Notes: generated by a model from the sequence alone, not told the origin. 6,836 nucleotides of DNA from JBEKYD01 sp049509915 (GCA_049509915.1 JBEKZL010000336.1:1-6836); one strand, 5' to 3'. Positions 1 to 6,365 are shown, counted from the first letter of the stretch. A program made the numbers and translations.

Positions 1-275
1 ACCACACCCACGGTTTTCATGCCGCGCATGCGGCGCGGAAGCCAGTCGCACGCGAGCAGGTTCTTGATGTACTTGTCGGGTGCGTTGCCGTAGCCGGTTT
101 CTTCCACCGCCATTTCCGCCAGACGGCGCGCATTGGCTCGAGCGGCAGCCGCCATGCGCTCCACGATAGCGTCGACCTGAGCCTGCGAAAACGTGCGGAG
201 CTGCTGCCAGGCGGCGTGGGCTTTGGCCACCTTGGTCCGGACCTCCTGTATGGAGAGAAGGTCTTTATCGAGCAT
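1..275 (-). CDS. BMC-associated aldehyde dehydrogenase, CoA-acylating type (N-terminal part only)
   Basis: The ATG is at 275-273 and the reading frame runs off the left edge, leaving 91 residues. The visible part begins MLDKDLLSIQEV and contains the run AHAAWQQL, then an Ala-rich helix (residues about 34-56, VDAIVERMAAAARANARR) and the segment EETGYGNAPDKYIKN. This resembles the N-terminus of EutE/PduP-like aldehyde dehydrogenases found in microcompartment loci, which convert an aldehyde plus CoA and NAD+ to acyl-CoA. The catalytic cysteine and the nucleotide-binding loop lie outside the window, so the reaction is inferred from family and context. The gene starts six bases after the stop of the shell-protein gene, so the two are almost certainly co-transcribed. 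PduP-like enzymes often carry an N-terminal encapsulation helix; none is obvious here because the dehydrogenase fold begins almost at once. Any targeting peptide would then be at the unseen C-terminus, as described for some fucose/rhamnose-type compartments. No strong Shine-Dalgarno is seen (AAGAAG overlaps the upstream stop region). A general aldehyde dehydrogenase is the alternative. Confidence 0.8.
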   Translation of the reverse strand, partial: MLDKDLLSIQEVRTKVAKAHAAWQQLRTFSQAQVDAIVERMAAAARANARRLAEMAVEETGYGNAPDKYIKNLLACDWLPRRMRGMKTVGV

Positions 276-281
276 GGGGAG

Positions 282-563
282 TTACTTCTTGAAAGTCGTG
301 GGGAGAGCTTTCTCCACTTCTTCGTGGGGTCTCGGGATCACGTGGACCGCGACCAGTTCGCCCACCCGGCGAGCCGCCGCGGCGCCGGCATCGGTCGCAG
401 CCTTTACCGCGCCCACGTCCCCGCGCACCGTAACGCAAACCAGGCCCGCGCCCACAAACTCTTTACCGGTCAGGACCACATTGGCGGTCTTTACCATCGC
501 GTCGGCCGCCTCAATGGCGCCGATCAGCCCTTTAGTTTCAATCATGCCGAGGGCTTCCATCAT
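282..563 (-). CDS. Bacterial microcompartment hexameric shell protein (BMC-H, PduA/EutM/CcmK-like)
   Basis: This is a 93-residue single BMC domain, essentially the length of PduA. Such proteins form hexamers that tile the facets of a protein organelle, with a central pore for metabolites. The diagnostic segments are EALGMIETKG (3-12), IEAADAMVKTANV (17-29), the pore loop VGAGL (37-41), VRGDVGAVKAATDAGAAAA (47-65) and AVHVIPRPH (72-80). K25 and R78 match the conserved edge lysine and PRPH arginine used for hexamer-hexamer contacts. The pore position that is Ser in PduA (GSG) is Ala here (GAG, A39), giving a less polar pore. Two adjacent ATGs (563 and 560) follow GGAGG at 573-569 with spacings of 5 and 8 bases; either is plausible and the protein differs by one Met. 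The frame stays open upstream to an ATG at 734, but that extension has no BMC similarity and lies upstream of the ribosome-binding site. It is the first gene of an operon continuing into the aldehyde dehydrogenase. Confidence 0.95.
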   Translation of the reverse strand: MMEALGMIETKGLIGAIEAADAMVKTANVVLTGKEFVGAGLVCVTVRGDVGAVKAATDAGAAAARRVGELVAVHVIPRPHEEVEKALPTTFKK

Positions 564-761
564 TTGATCCTCCAAACTTCCGAATGCGAACTCGGAAAGG
601 AAGCTACTACCGTAGCACATTTGTGCGGCCAGAACCTCGCCAACGCTTCCCGGCCGTGCTGGCGGTTGGACGCGGCGCAAATAGCACGTCGGGAACGAAG
701 AGTCGGCGCTATATGAAGTGATTTTAATTACCATTTAAGCCGCGCTTCATGTGCCGTCCGC

Positions 762-767
762 TATGCT
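762..767 (+). promoter_or_regulatory. Candidate -10 box (TATGCT) for the small secreted peptide gene
   Basis: TATGCT matches the TATAAT consensus at 4 of 6 positions and lies about 50 bases before the ATG at 816, which would give an untranslated leader of roughly 40 bases. No good -35 box is present at the expected distance, so this is a weak call. Confidence 0.25.
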
Positions 768-800
768 AGGTACCAAGACGAGATAAAATCGTCGCAATCC

Positions 801-807
801 AAAGGAG
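801..807 (+). promoter_or_regulatory. Strong Shine-Dalgarno (AAAGGAG)
   Basis: AAAGGAG sits eight bases before the ATG at 816. It is the best ribosome-binding site in the window and is the main reason for accepting so short a gene. Confidence 0.8.
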
Positions 808-815
808 AAACCGCA

Positions 816-965
816 ATGAAGAAACTGATGACGCTGATGCTGGGCCTGGCATTCCTGACCACCACCGTGGCCGTGACCTTCGCGCAAGACACCGCCACCA
901 CCAAGACGAAGAAGGCAAAGAAAAGCAAGAAGAATACCGACACCACGAAGAAGAGCCTTTACTAG
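816..965 (+). CDS. Small secreted Lys/Thr-rich peptide (49 aa), function unknown
   Basis: The product starts MKKLMTLMLGLAF, a classic Sec signal peptide: a KK n-region, a hydrophobic core over residues 5-20, and a probable cleavage site TFA|QD after residue 23. The predicted mature part is only 26 residues, with 9 Lys, 7 Thr and 2 Asp, arranged as KK pairs (TKKAKKSKK, then TTKKSLY). It is strongly basic, with a net charge of about +7, and has no Cys or Arg. A strong AAAGGAG ribosome-binding site and a downstream hairpin terminator frame it as a monocistronic gene. I recall similar tiny MKKL...AQD...KKTKK peptides in Acidobacteriota genomes, but no function is known to me. Envelope or nucleic-acid/LPS electrostatic binding, a structural periplasmic peptide, or an antimicrobial-like role are all possible. 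Overlapping minus-strand ORFs here are antisense shadows without signals. Confidence 0.8.
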   Translation: MKKLMTLMLGLAFLTTTVAVTFAQDTATTKTKKAKKSKKNTDTTKKSLY

Positions 966-991
966 GCTGCCCGGTCTTACGTGACAAATTC

Positions 992-1038
992 GGAGAGCCG
1001 CGTCTGGCGCTTAAGCCTTGCGCGGCTTTCCTGCTTTT
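992..1038 (+). terminator. Rho-independent-like terminator after small peptide gene
   Basis: GGAGAGCCGCG (992-1002) pairs with CGCGGCTTTCC (1021-1031), an 11-bp stem with one G-U pair. The 18-base loop contains a smaller GGC/GCC pair. The T-rich run CTGCTTTT follows at 1031-1038. The hairpin begins 27 bases after the stop codon. The T-tract is interrupted, so termination may be partial. Confidence 0.65.
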
Positions 1039-1153
1039 CCCCCTCGGTTTCGCCCTCCTCTTAAAGACTTCTCCGGTTAGAGTTCAATTTTCATCCCAAG
1101 TCAACGCTCAAGCGCTTAGTAAACCGTTTTGGAAGTTCGGTGACGTATTCGAG

Positions 1154-1222
1154 GGCAACCGCTCTCTCACCGTCGCGGCCCGGAATTGCCCCAGTCCGAG
1201 TCGCCGTGGGAGAGCGGTTGCC
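1154..1222. repeat. REP-like palindrome, copy 1
   Basis: GGCAACCGCTCTC (1154-1166) is the exact reverse complement of GAGAGCGGTTGCC (1210-1222). The stem extends inward to 17 bp with one G-U pair (1154-1170 with 1206-1222), and a second, weaker stem (CGGA 1181-1184 with TCCG 1195-1198) closes the inner part. The arm sequence matches the arm of the palindrome at 6436-6527 (shared core CCGCTC.CTCAC.GTCGC, allowing substitutions), so this is one member of a dispersed family rather than a lone hairpin. Confidence 0.75.
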
Positions 1223-1344
1223 GGATGTGTGACCACAATTCCGAACGCGGCCACTTAGAGGCACGCGCGACCTACCACCGGATCCCGGAAACGTGAAGGC
1301 TGTAACCTTGATGTTTTCGACAACGCCCCTTGTGGATGTAAGAA

Positions 1345-2511
1345 ATGCGAAGGAACTCAAGCGTAGGGAAGCTCGCGATAGTCGGAACGATAGCGTTGGT
1401 TTCCACTGTCTCATTCCGGGGACAGGCCCAGAGCGCGGCCGCGGATGCCGCTCGCGCGCGAGTAACAGGTACCGTAGTGTCGGTGAATGCCGAGAGCAAG
1501 CAACTGGCCATCAAAACGGATAAAGGCGAGGAGGTGACCGTGACGACCACGGACCGCTCGTTTATCCGGCGCTTGCCGCCCGGTGAAAGCGACACCAAGA
1601 AGGCCCTGCCGATCGAACTGAAGAGCGTGAACGCGGGCGACCGAGCCGCGGCGATAGGAACGACTGCCGCCGACGGAAAGGGTTTCCAAGCGCGCACGAT
1701 CTACATCATGACTCGCGCCGACGTGGCGCAGGTTCATGAGAAGGAACTGGAAGACTGGCAGAAGCGCGGCACCACCGGAATCGTGGCTTCGATCGACCCG
1801 GGCGCCAAGACGCTCGCCGTCAAAGTCAACTCCAGGACATTGACGGCAGTATCGTCGGCCAAGACGGAATATCAGCGCTATGCCGCGGAATCCGCCAAAA
1901 TGAGCGACGCCAAGCCCGGCACCTTCGAGCAGATTAAAGTCGGCGATCAGGTGAACGTGCTGGGAGACAAGACCGAGGACGGCACATCGGTGGCGGCGGA
2001 AAAAGTAGTTTCCGGCACGTTTCCGCAGTTGGCCGCGACCGTGGTTTCAGTGGACGCCACCGCGGGCGTCCTCACCGTGAAGGATCTGGCGACCAAGAAG
2101 AACCGGTTCTTGCGCGTCACATCCGACACCACCATGCGCAAGCTGCCACCTGAACTGGCGGCGATGCTGGCGCGGCGATACCAGCCTGCCGCAGGGCAGG
2201 ACACCGCCGCTGGCGAGCGCGGGCGGCGCGGCGGCAGTTCTGGCCAATTCGGTATGCCAGGCCGGGGCGCGCGTGGTGGACGAGGCGATCTGAAGCAGGT
2301 GCTCGACCGATTGCCGGCCGTGCCCCTCACCGACCTTAGAGCTCACGACGCAATCATGGTGACGACGACCGAAGGGACCGATTCCAGTCACGCCACGGCA
2401 ATCATGTTGCTCGCCGGGGTTGACGACCTCCTCAGGGCGTCTCCTTCGGCAACGCGCGACATCATGAGCGGCTGGAATCTCGGCGGCGGTGGCGGCGGCG
2501 AAGGCAACTAG
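1345..2511 (+). CDS. Secreted protein with three DUF5666-like repeats and Gly/Arg-rich tract
   Basis: This is a 388-residue exported protein. The N-terminus (1-35) is a signal peptide with a basic start (MRRNSSVGK) and a hydrophobic core (AIVGTIALVSTV), probably cleaved near AQS|AAADA. Three repeats follow, each opening with a GxVxSxDxxxxxLxV-type beta unit: RVTGTVVSVNAESKQLAIK (39-57), TTGIVASIDPGAKTLAVK (143-160) and LAATVVSVDATAGVLTVK (229-246). Each is followed by a T/S-D-x-x-x-R/K-x-L/Y segment; in repeats 1 and 3 this ends FIRRLPP and MRKLPP. Such repeats form small beta-barrels (DUF5666 type) of unknown ligand. Repeat 3 is split by a disordered, Gly/Arg-rich insert (about 285-325), and the C-terminus ends in a Gly run (GGGGGGEGN). 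The ATG at 1345 has only a weak GGA upstream; an ATG nine bases earlier is followed at once by TAA. The receptor gene begins 61 bases downstream with no terminator between, suggesting an operon and a shared envelope role. Confidence 0.85.
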   Translation: MRRNSSVGKLAIVGTIALVSTVSFRGQAQSAAADAARARVTGTVVSVNAESKQLAIKTDKGEEVTVTTTDRSFIRRLPPGESDTKKALPIELKSVNAGDRAAAIGTTAADGKGFQARTIYIMTRADVAQVHEKELEDWQKRGTTGIVASIDPGAKTLAVKVNSRTLTAVSSAKTEYQRYAAESAKMSDAKPGTFEQIKVGDQVNVLGDKTEDGTSVAAEKVVSGTFPQLAATVVSVDATAGVLTVKDLATKKNRFLRVTSDTTMRKLPPELAAMLARRYQPAAGQDTAAGERGRRGGSSGQFGMPGRGARGGRGDLKQVLDRLPAVPLTDLRAHDAIMVTTTEGTDSSHATAIMLLAGVDDLLRASPSATRDIMSGWNLGGGGGGEGN

Positions 2512-2560
2512 CGGCGGCGCGAACTGCCGGCTTTGGGAACAATTTAGCGAAGTCTCATTC

Positions 2561-2566
2561 AGGGGA
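2561..2566 (+). promoter_or_regulatory. Shine-Dalgarno AGGGGA that sets the GTG start of the receptor
   Basis: AGGGGA lies six bases before the GTG at 2573. It decides between that start and an in-frame ATG at 2489, which would overlap the upstream gene and add 28 non-conserved residues in front of a perfect signal peptide. Confidence 0.75.
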
Positions 2567-2572
2567 AGCAAA

Positions 2573-5500
2573 GTGAATTTGCGAAAGCTACAACTGTGGG
2601 TTCTCGGTATTCTGCTTTCAGTTTGCTCCGCATGGGCGCAGCAGACCAGCGGCACGCTAAAGGGCGTGCTGATGGACGATTCCGGCGCGGTGATTCCGGC
2701 GGCGAAAGTGTCCCTGGCGGGCGGCAGCGTCAGCAGGGCCGCGCAAACCCAGGCGGACGGCAGCTACACGTTTGCCGGCCTGGCGCCGGGCAATTACACG
2801 GTTTCGGTCACTTTCCCCGGGTTCGCCGCGTTCTCCAGACAGGTAACCGTGAACGCCGGGAACGCCGTGCAACTCCCCATCCAACTCGCCATCAGCAGCG
2901 AAAAGCAGGAAGTCACGGTCCAGGAAGAGAACACCAATACGGTGAGCGTCGAGCCGGACAATAACGCTACCGCCCTGGTGATCAAAGGCACCGACTTGGA
3001 AGCGTTGCCGGACGACCCCGACGATCTATCCGACGCACTGCAGGCCCTGGCCGGCCCCGGCGCCGGGCCCAATGGCGGACAGATCTACATCGATGGCTTC
3101 AGCGGCGGCCAGTTGCCACCCAAGGAGTCCATCCGCGAAATCCGCATCAACCAGAATCCCTTTTCCGCCGAATTCGACAGGCTCGGCTTCGGGCGCATCG
3201 AGATTCTGACCAAGCCGGGCACCGACAAGCTGCGCGGCTCCATCTCCTTTTTCGATACCGACTCGGTGTTCGATTCGCGCAATCCGCTGGTCAACAACAA
3301 GCCCGACTTTTCCAACCGCCAGGTAGCCGCCAACGTGGGTAGCGCGATCAACAAGAAAGCGTCCTTCTTCGTCGATTTCAACCGGCGCGATGTTGAGAAT
3401 AACTCGATCGTGGTGGCCGACTACTTCAGTCCCACCACCCTGACTCAGTCCAGTATCAATACCGCCGTCCTCACTCCTTCGAACTTCACCATCATCGCGC
3501 CGCGCGTCGACTACGCGCTCTCGGGCACCAACACTTTGACGGTGCGTGTCGAGGAGCGCTTCAATTCGCAGGACAATGCAGGCTTGGGCGGAACCAAGCT
3601 GCCGTCTCCCTATTCCGATCTGGCTTACAACACCAACGGAGACGGCCAGAATGTAATGGTAACCGAGACTTCCGTTCTGAGTCCCAGAGTGGTGAACGAA
3701 ACGCGCTTCCAGTTCACCCGAAATTGGACGATTTCAGACGGCAACCAGATTCCGCAGACCAATGTTAGCGGCGCTTTCGTGGTGGGCGGCAACGGCCTGG
3801 GAGACACTCACGATCTTTCCACCCATTACGAGTTGCAGAATTTCACCTCGATCTTGAGAGGCCCCCATACCATCAAAGTCGGCGTGCGGATACGCCGCAA
3901 CAGTGATCGCAGCAATCAGCCGACGGGCTTTAACGGGACCTTCACTTTTCTGGGCGGCGTGGAACCGGCGCTGGACGCCAACAATAACATCGAATATGAT
4001 GCCGACGGCAACCCCCTCACCGTCACGCTGACCTCGCTGCAGCAATACGAGCGTCAATTGATGCTCGCCAATGCGGGTTATAGCGAAACTCAGATTCAAA
4101 CCCTGGGTGGCGGCCCGTCGCGCTTCGGCATTCAGGCGGGGCAATCTTATGTCAGCCGCGACGTTTGGGACGAGGCTCCCTACGCGCAGGACGACTGGCG
4201 CGTCCGGCCGAACTTCACCCTGAGCCTCGGGCTGCGCTACGAAAATCAGACCTTAATCCACGATTATCACGACTGGGCGCCGCGCCTCGGGTTCGCCTGG
4301 GCACCGGGTACTGCCAAGAACGGCCGGCAGAAGACCGTCATTCGCGGCGGCTTCGGCATTTTCTACGACCGCGTCAGCACCAGCCTGTTCGAGACCGCGG
4401 CGCTGAACAACGGCACCGCCCAGGTGGACTACACGGTTTACAATCCGACTTTTTACCCCAACATCCCGCCGCTCTCCTCGCTGAACACGGGCCAAAACCT
4501 GATCTGGCGCGTGGATCCCAATCTGCAGGCCGATTACAGTTTGCAGAGCGCCATCGGGGTCGAACGCCAGTTGCCCCGCAACACCACCGTGGCGGCGACT
4601 TTCACTGATAACCGCGCGGTCCATCTGCAACAAACGATCCCCCTCAATACGCCTTTCCCTGGCACCTTCAATCCCAATCTGCCGCTGAGCGCTACCAACG
4701 GCGTTTTCCCGTATGGCTACGCCGCCGGCAACATTTTTGAGTATGAATCCGGCGGCCACCTGAACCAGAAGATCATGATGCTCAACTTCAACACCCGTTT
4801 CAGCCCCAGGATTTCGCTGTTCGGGAACTATGCGTTGACCTACGCCAAGGATCTTCCTTCCACTCCGACCGACCCGTACGATTTTGCGCTCGATTACGGC
4901 CGCTCTAACCTGGACCGCCGCAACAACTTCCAATTGATCGGCAACGTGCTGGCGCCCCGCATGATCCGCTTCGCGCCATTTGTGACCGTGCGTTCCGGTC
5001 AGCCCTACGACGTGCTGCTCGGGCAAGACGTGTTCGGCGATACGGAAACCAACGCCCGCGCGGAGTTCGCCTCCAATGCAACCTGTGCCGCCGTGGTGCG
5101 CTCGGGAAACAACGTGTGCTCACCTTATGGCACGTTCACCAGCTACGCGGTCGGCAGTTCCAATGCTTTTCCGAGCCTGGTACCGCGCAACTACCTGACC
5201 ATGCCGGGCCTGGTATCGGTCAATCTCCGCGTTTATCGCGTGTTCGGCTTCGGCCCCATACGCGGCAATGCGGCGCAACCGAGCGGCGGTGGCGGCCGTG
5301 GCGGGCCGGGCGGTCCCGGTGGCGGCCCGGGCGGTCCCGGCGGCCGCGGCGGCGGTGGGATGCGCATGGGACCCGGTGGCGGCGGCCGCGGGGGTGGGTT
5401 TAACGACACCACGGAGCATCGCTACAACGTTACTCTGTCGTTGAATTTCGAAAACCTGTTCAACCACTTCAACCCCGGCGGTTATCAGGGAACGATTACC

Positions 5501-5629
5501 AATCCGCTCTTTCTGCAACCGACCTCGGTGAATACCGGTTTCGGCGGTGGGGGCTTTGGCGGCGGCGGGCCGGCCGGATCGACGGCCAACAACCGGCGCA
5601 TCCAGATGGGCGTTCGTTTCACGTTTTGA
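2573..5629 (+). CDS. TonB-dependent receptor, Oar-like, with N-terminal carboxypeptidase-regulatory domain
   Basis: The 1018-residue outer-membrane protein has a signal peptide at 1-22 (VNLRKLQLW, hydrophobic core, cleavage AWA|QQ). A carboxypeptidase-regulatory beta-sandwich follows at about 25-107 (GTLKGVLMDDSGAVIPAAKV, ADGSYTFAGLAPGNYTV). Next are a TonB-box-like EVTVQEE and a plug at about 130-225 (IYIDGFSGGQLPPKESIREI, GRIEILTKPGTDKLRGSISF). The beta-barrel fills the rest and ends NRRIQMGVRFTF, with the C-terminal Phe expected for BAM recognition. This architecture is typical of the large receptor families of Acidobacteriota and Myxococcota (Oar), presumed to import large glycans or peptides with TonB energy; the ligand cannot be read from sequence. 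Two Cys (C838, C849) sit 11 apart in a loop and could form a disulfide. Oddities are a 38-residue Gly-rich insert (905-942) and a second Gly run (989-1003). The gene follows the DUF5666-like gene, is probably co-transcribed, and converges on the reductase gene with a 4-base gap. Confidence 0.93.
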   Translation: MNLRKLQLWVLGILLSVCSAWAQQTSGTLKGVLMDDSGAVIPAAKVSLAGGSVSRAAQTQADGSYTFAGLAPGNYTVSVTFPGFAAFSRQVTVNAGNAVQLPIQLAISSEKQEVTVQEENTNTVSVEPDNNATALVIKGTDLEALPDDPDDLSDALQALAGPGAGPNGGQIYIDGFSGGQLPPKESIREIRINQNPFSAEFDRLGFGRIEILTKPGTDKLRGSISFFDTDSVFDSRNPLVNNKPDFSNRQVAANVGSAINKKASFFVDFNRRDVENNSIVVADYFSPTTLTQSSINTAVLTPSNFTIIAPRVDYALSGTNTLTVRVEERFNSQDNAGLGGTKLPSPYSDLAYNTNGDGQNVMVTETSVLSPRVVNETRFQFTRNWTISDGNQIPQTNVSGAFVVGGNGLGDTHDLSTHYELQNFTSILRGPHTIKVGVRIRRNSDRSNQPTGFNGTFTFLGGVEPALDANNNIEYDADGNPLTVTLTSLQQYERQLMLANAGYSETQIQTLGGGPSRFGIQAGQSYVSRDVWDEAPYAQDDWRVRPNFTLSLGLRYENQTLIHDYHDWAPRLGFAWAPGTAKNGRQKTVIRGGFGIFYDRVSTSLFETAALNNGTAQVDYTVYNPTFYPNIPPLSSLNTGQNLIWRVDPNLQADYSLQSAIGVERQLPRNTTVAATFTDNRAVHLQQTIPLNTPFPGTFNPNLPLSATNGVFPYGYAAGNIFEYESGGHLNQKIMMLNFNTRFSPRISLFGNYALTYAKDLPSTPTDPYDFALDYGRSNLDRRNNFQLIGNVLAPRMIRFAPFVTVRSGQPYDVLLGQDVFGDTETNARAEFASNATCAAVVRSGNNVCSPYGTFTSYAVGSSNAFPSLVPRNYLTMPGLVSVNLRVYRVFGFGPIRGNAAQPSGGGGRGGPGGPGGGPGGPGGRGGGGMRMGPGGGGRGGGFNDTTEHRYNVTLSLNFENLFNHFNPGGYQGTITNPLFLQPTSVNTGFGGGGFGGGGPAGSTANNRRIQMGVRFTF
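5285..5398 (+). repeat. Gly-rich codon repeat inside the receptor gene
   Basis: The tract encodes 38 residues: 27 Gly, 5 Pro, 4 Arg and 2 Met (residues 905-942). It contains a direct repeat of CCGGGCGGTCCCGG at 5306-5319 and 5327-5340, a period of 21 bases or seven codons, so it could expand or contract by slippage in frame. Confidence 0.85.
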
Positions 5630-5633
5630 TTTT

Positions 5634-6365
5634 TCAGCTCATGAACCAGCCGCCGTTGACGTTGATGGTCTGTCCGGTGATGTACCCGTTGCGCGCCAGC
5701 ATGACCGCGACCTGGGCGACCTCGTGCGGAAGCCCGTATCGGCCAATCGGGATGCGGTCGGCGCGGGCGTTGGGATTGGATGTCACCATCTCCGTTTCCA
5801 CCAGGGCTGGGGCGATGGCGTTGACGGTGATGCCCTCCTTCGCCAGTCGCTGGGCGTAGAAATGGGTCAAGCCGAGCATGCCGGCCTTGGAGGCGGCGTA
5901 ATGCGGGCCGACCACCCCTCCCACCTGCGCCGCCACCGAGGACAAGTTAATGATGCGGCCCCACTGGCGGGCCCTCATGGTGGGCAGGATCGCCGCCGTT
6001 ACCAGAAAGCAGGATTTCAGATTCACATCGACGACATGGTCCCAATCCCGCTCGGCGATCTCCTCGATCGGCTGCGGGAGAGAGATGCCAGCGTTGTTTA
6101 CCAGGATGCCGATGGGTCCCAGCCGGTCCTCGGCCGCGCCGGCCAGACGCGTCACGTCGCCCGAGACCGACACGTCGGCCTGGATGCTGATACATTGCCG
6201 TCCCAACCGTCGGATCTCATGTTCCACGGCTTCCGCTTCCGCCGCGCGGCTGCGAAAGTTGAGCGCGATGTCGGCGCCGGCTTCGGCCAGTGCCAAAGCG
6301 ATGGCGCGGCCAATTCCCCGGCTCGAACCGGTGACGAGGGCAACTTTTCCTTTGAGGTCGTCCAC
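5634..6365 (-). CDS. Short-chain dehydrogenase/reductase, FabG-like (3-oxoacyl-ACP reductase type)
   Basis: The 243 residues match classical SDR length (E. coli FabG has 244). The cofactor motif is TGSSRGIG (12-19), with D64 for adenine contact, NNAG at 90-93 and the structural N115. The catalytic set is S143, Y156 and K160 (YAASK), with Tyr 13 after Ser as in FabG. The C-terminal segment GQTINVNGGW is typical of the family. Arg16 and the basic NFRSR after beta-2 favour NADPH. The usual PG after the active site is PA (P186-A187). It would reduce a 3-oxoacyl or other keto substrate in the cytosol; a true fatty-acid FabG normally sits with acpP/fabD/fabF, so a specialised reductase is equally likely here. 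The start is GTG at 6365-6363; no other usable start lies upstream close by and the fold begins at once (KVALVTG). No Shine-Dalgarno is visible, and TATCTT lies exactly six bases upstream, so the mRNA may be leaderless. Confidence 0.9.
   Translation of the reverse strand: MDDLKGKVALVTGSSRGIGRAIALALAEAGADIALNFRSRAAEAEAVEHEIRRLGRQCISIQADVSVSGDVTRLAGAAEDRLGPIGILVNNAGISLPQPIEEIAERDWDHVVDVNLKSCFLVTAAILPTMRARQWGRIINLSSVAAQVGGVVGPHYAASKAGMLGLTHFYAQRLAKEGITVNAIAPALVETEMVTSNPNARADRIPIGRYGLPHEVAQVAVMLARNGYITGQTINVNGGWFMS

Larger units (their letters stand above)
564..815. other. Divergent intergenic region between BMC operon and small peptide gene
   Basis: This 252-base gap must hold promoters for two divergent units. 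It contains an AT-rich patch at about 709-738 and short hairpins: TTCCGA/TCGGAA (578-583 with 592-597), just upstream of the BMC ribosome-binding site; GCTAC/GTAGC (603-607 with 612-616); and GCACA/TGTGC (615-619 with 622-626). The last two share two bases and would be mutually exclusive. They could be untranslated-leader structure or operator half-sites, but they are short and may be chance. No convincing pair of -35 and -10 boxes was found on either strand. Confidence 0.35.
966..1344. other. Non-coding region with terminator and palindromic repeat
   Basis: No gene is supported in this 379-base stretch. It holds the hairpin terminator of the small peptide gene (992-1038) and a 69-base palindrome (1154-1222). 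An 8-base inverted pair, CGGAATTG (1181-1188) with CAATTCCG (1236-1243), would compete with the inner part of that palindrome. The last 100 bases should contain the promoter of the next gene. A TTGATG at 1308-1313 resembles a -35 box, but no matching -10 box is convincing. Confidence 0.6.

Noticed and set aside
216..716. A 166-codon plus-strand ORF across the BMC genes
   Set aside because: It is antisense to the shell gene and the start of the dehydrogenase gene, which are both unmistakable; the His/Arg-rich product is composition-driven.
564..734. A 57-residue N-terminal extension of the BMC shell protein from ATG at 734
   Set aside because: BMC-H proteins begin at the EALGMIETKG segment, and GGAGG at 569-573 serves the ATG at 563/560.
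1154..1222. Palindrome copy 1 as a simple rho-independent terminator
   Set aside because: It is not followed by a T-tract, lies about 190 bases after the nearest stop codon behind a better terminator, and has a homologous copy elsewhere.
1293..1523. A 76-codon plus-strand ORF overlapping the start of the DUF5666-like gene
   Set aside because: It is Arg-rich out-of-frame reading with no ribosome-binding site, and it overlaps a gene with a signal peptide.
2489..2572. An earlier ATG start for the TonB receptor
   Set aside because: It overlaps the upstream gene and puts 28 non-conserved residues before a complete signal peptide; the GTG at 2573 has AGGGGA at the right distance.
4253..5026. A 257-codon minus-strand ORF inside the receptor gene
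   Set aside because: It is a shadow of the barrel-coding region, Arg/Val/Gly-rich without motifs, and has no start signals.
5306..5340. A CRISPR-like array in the receptor gene
   Set aside because: There are just two 14-base direct repeats with a 7-base gap inside Gly codons; they are in frame and coding.
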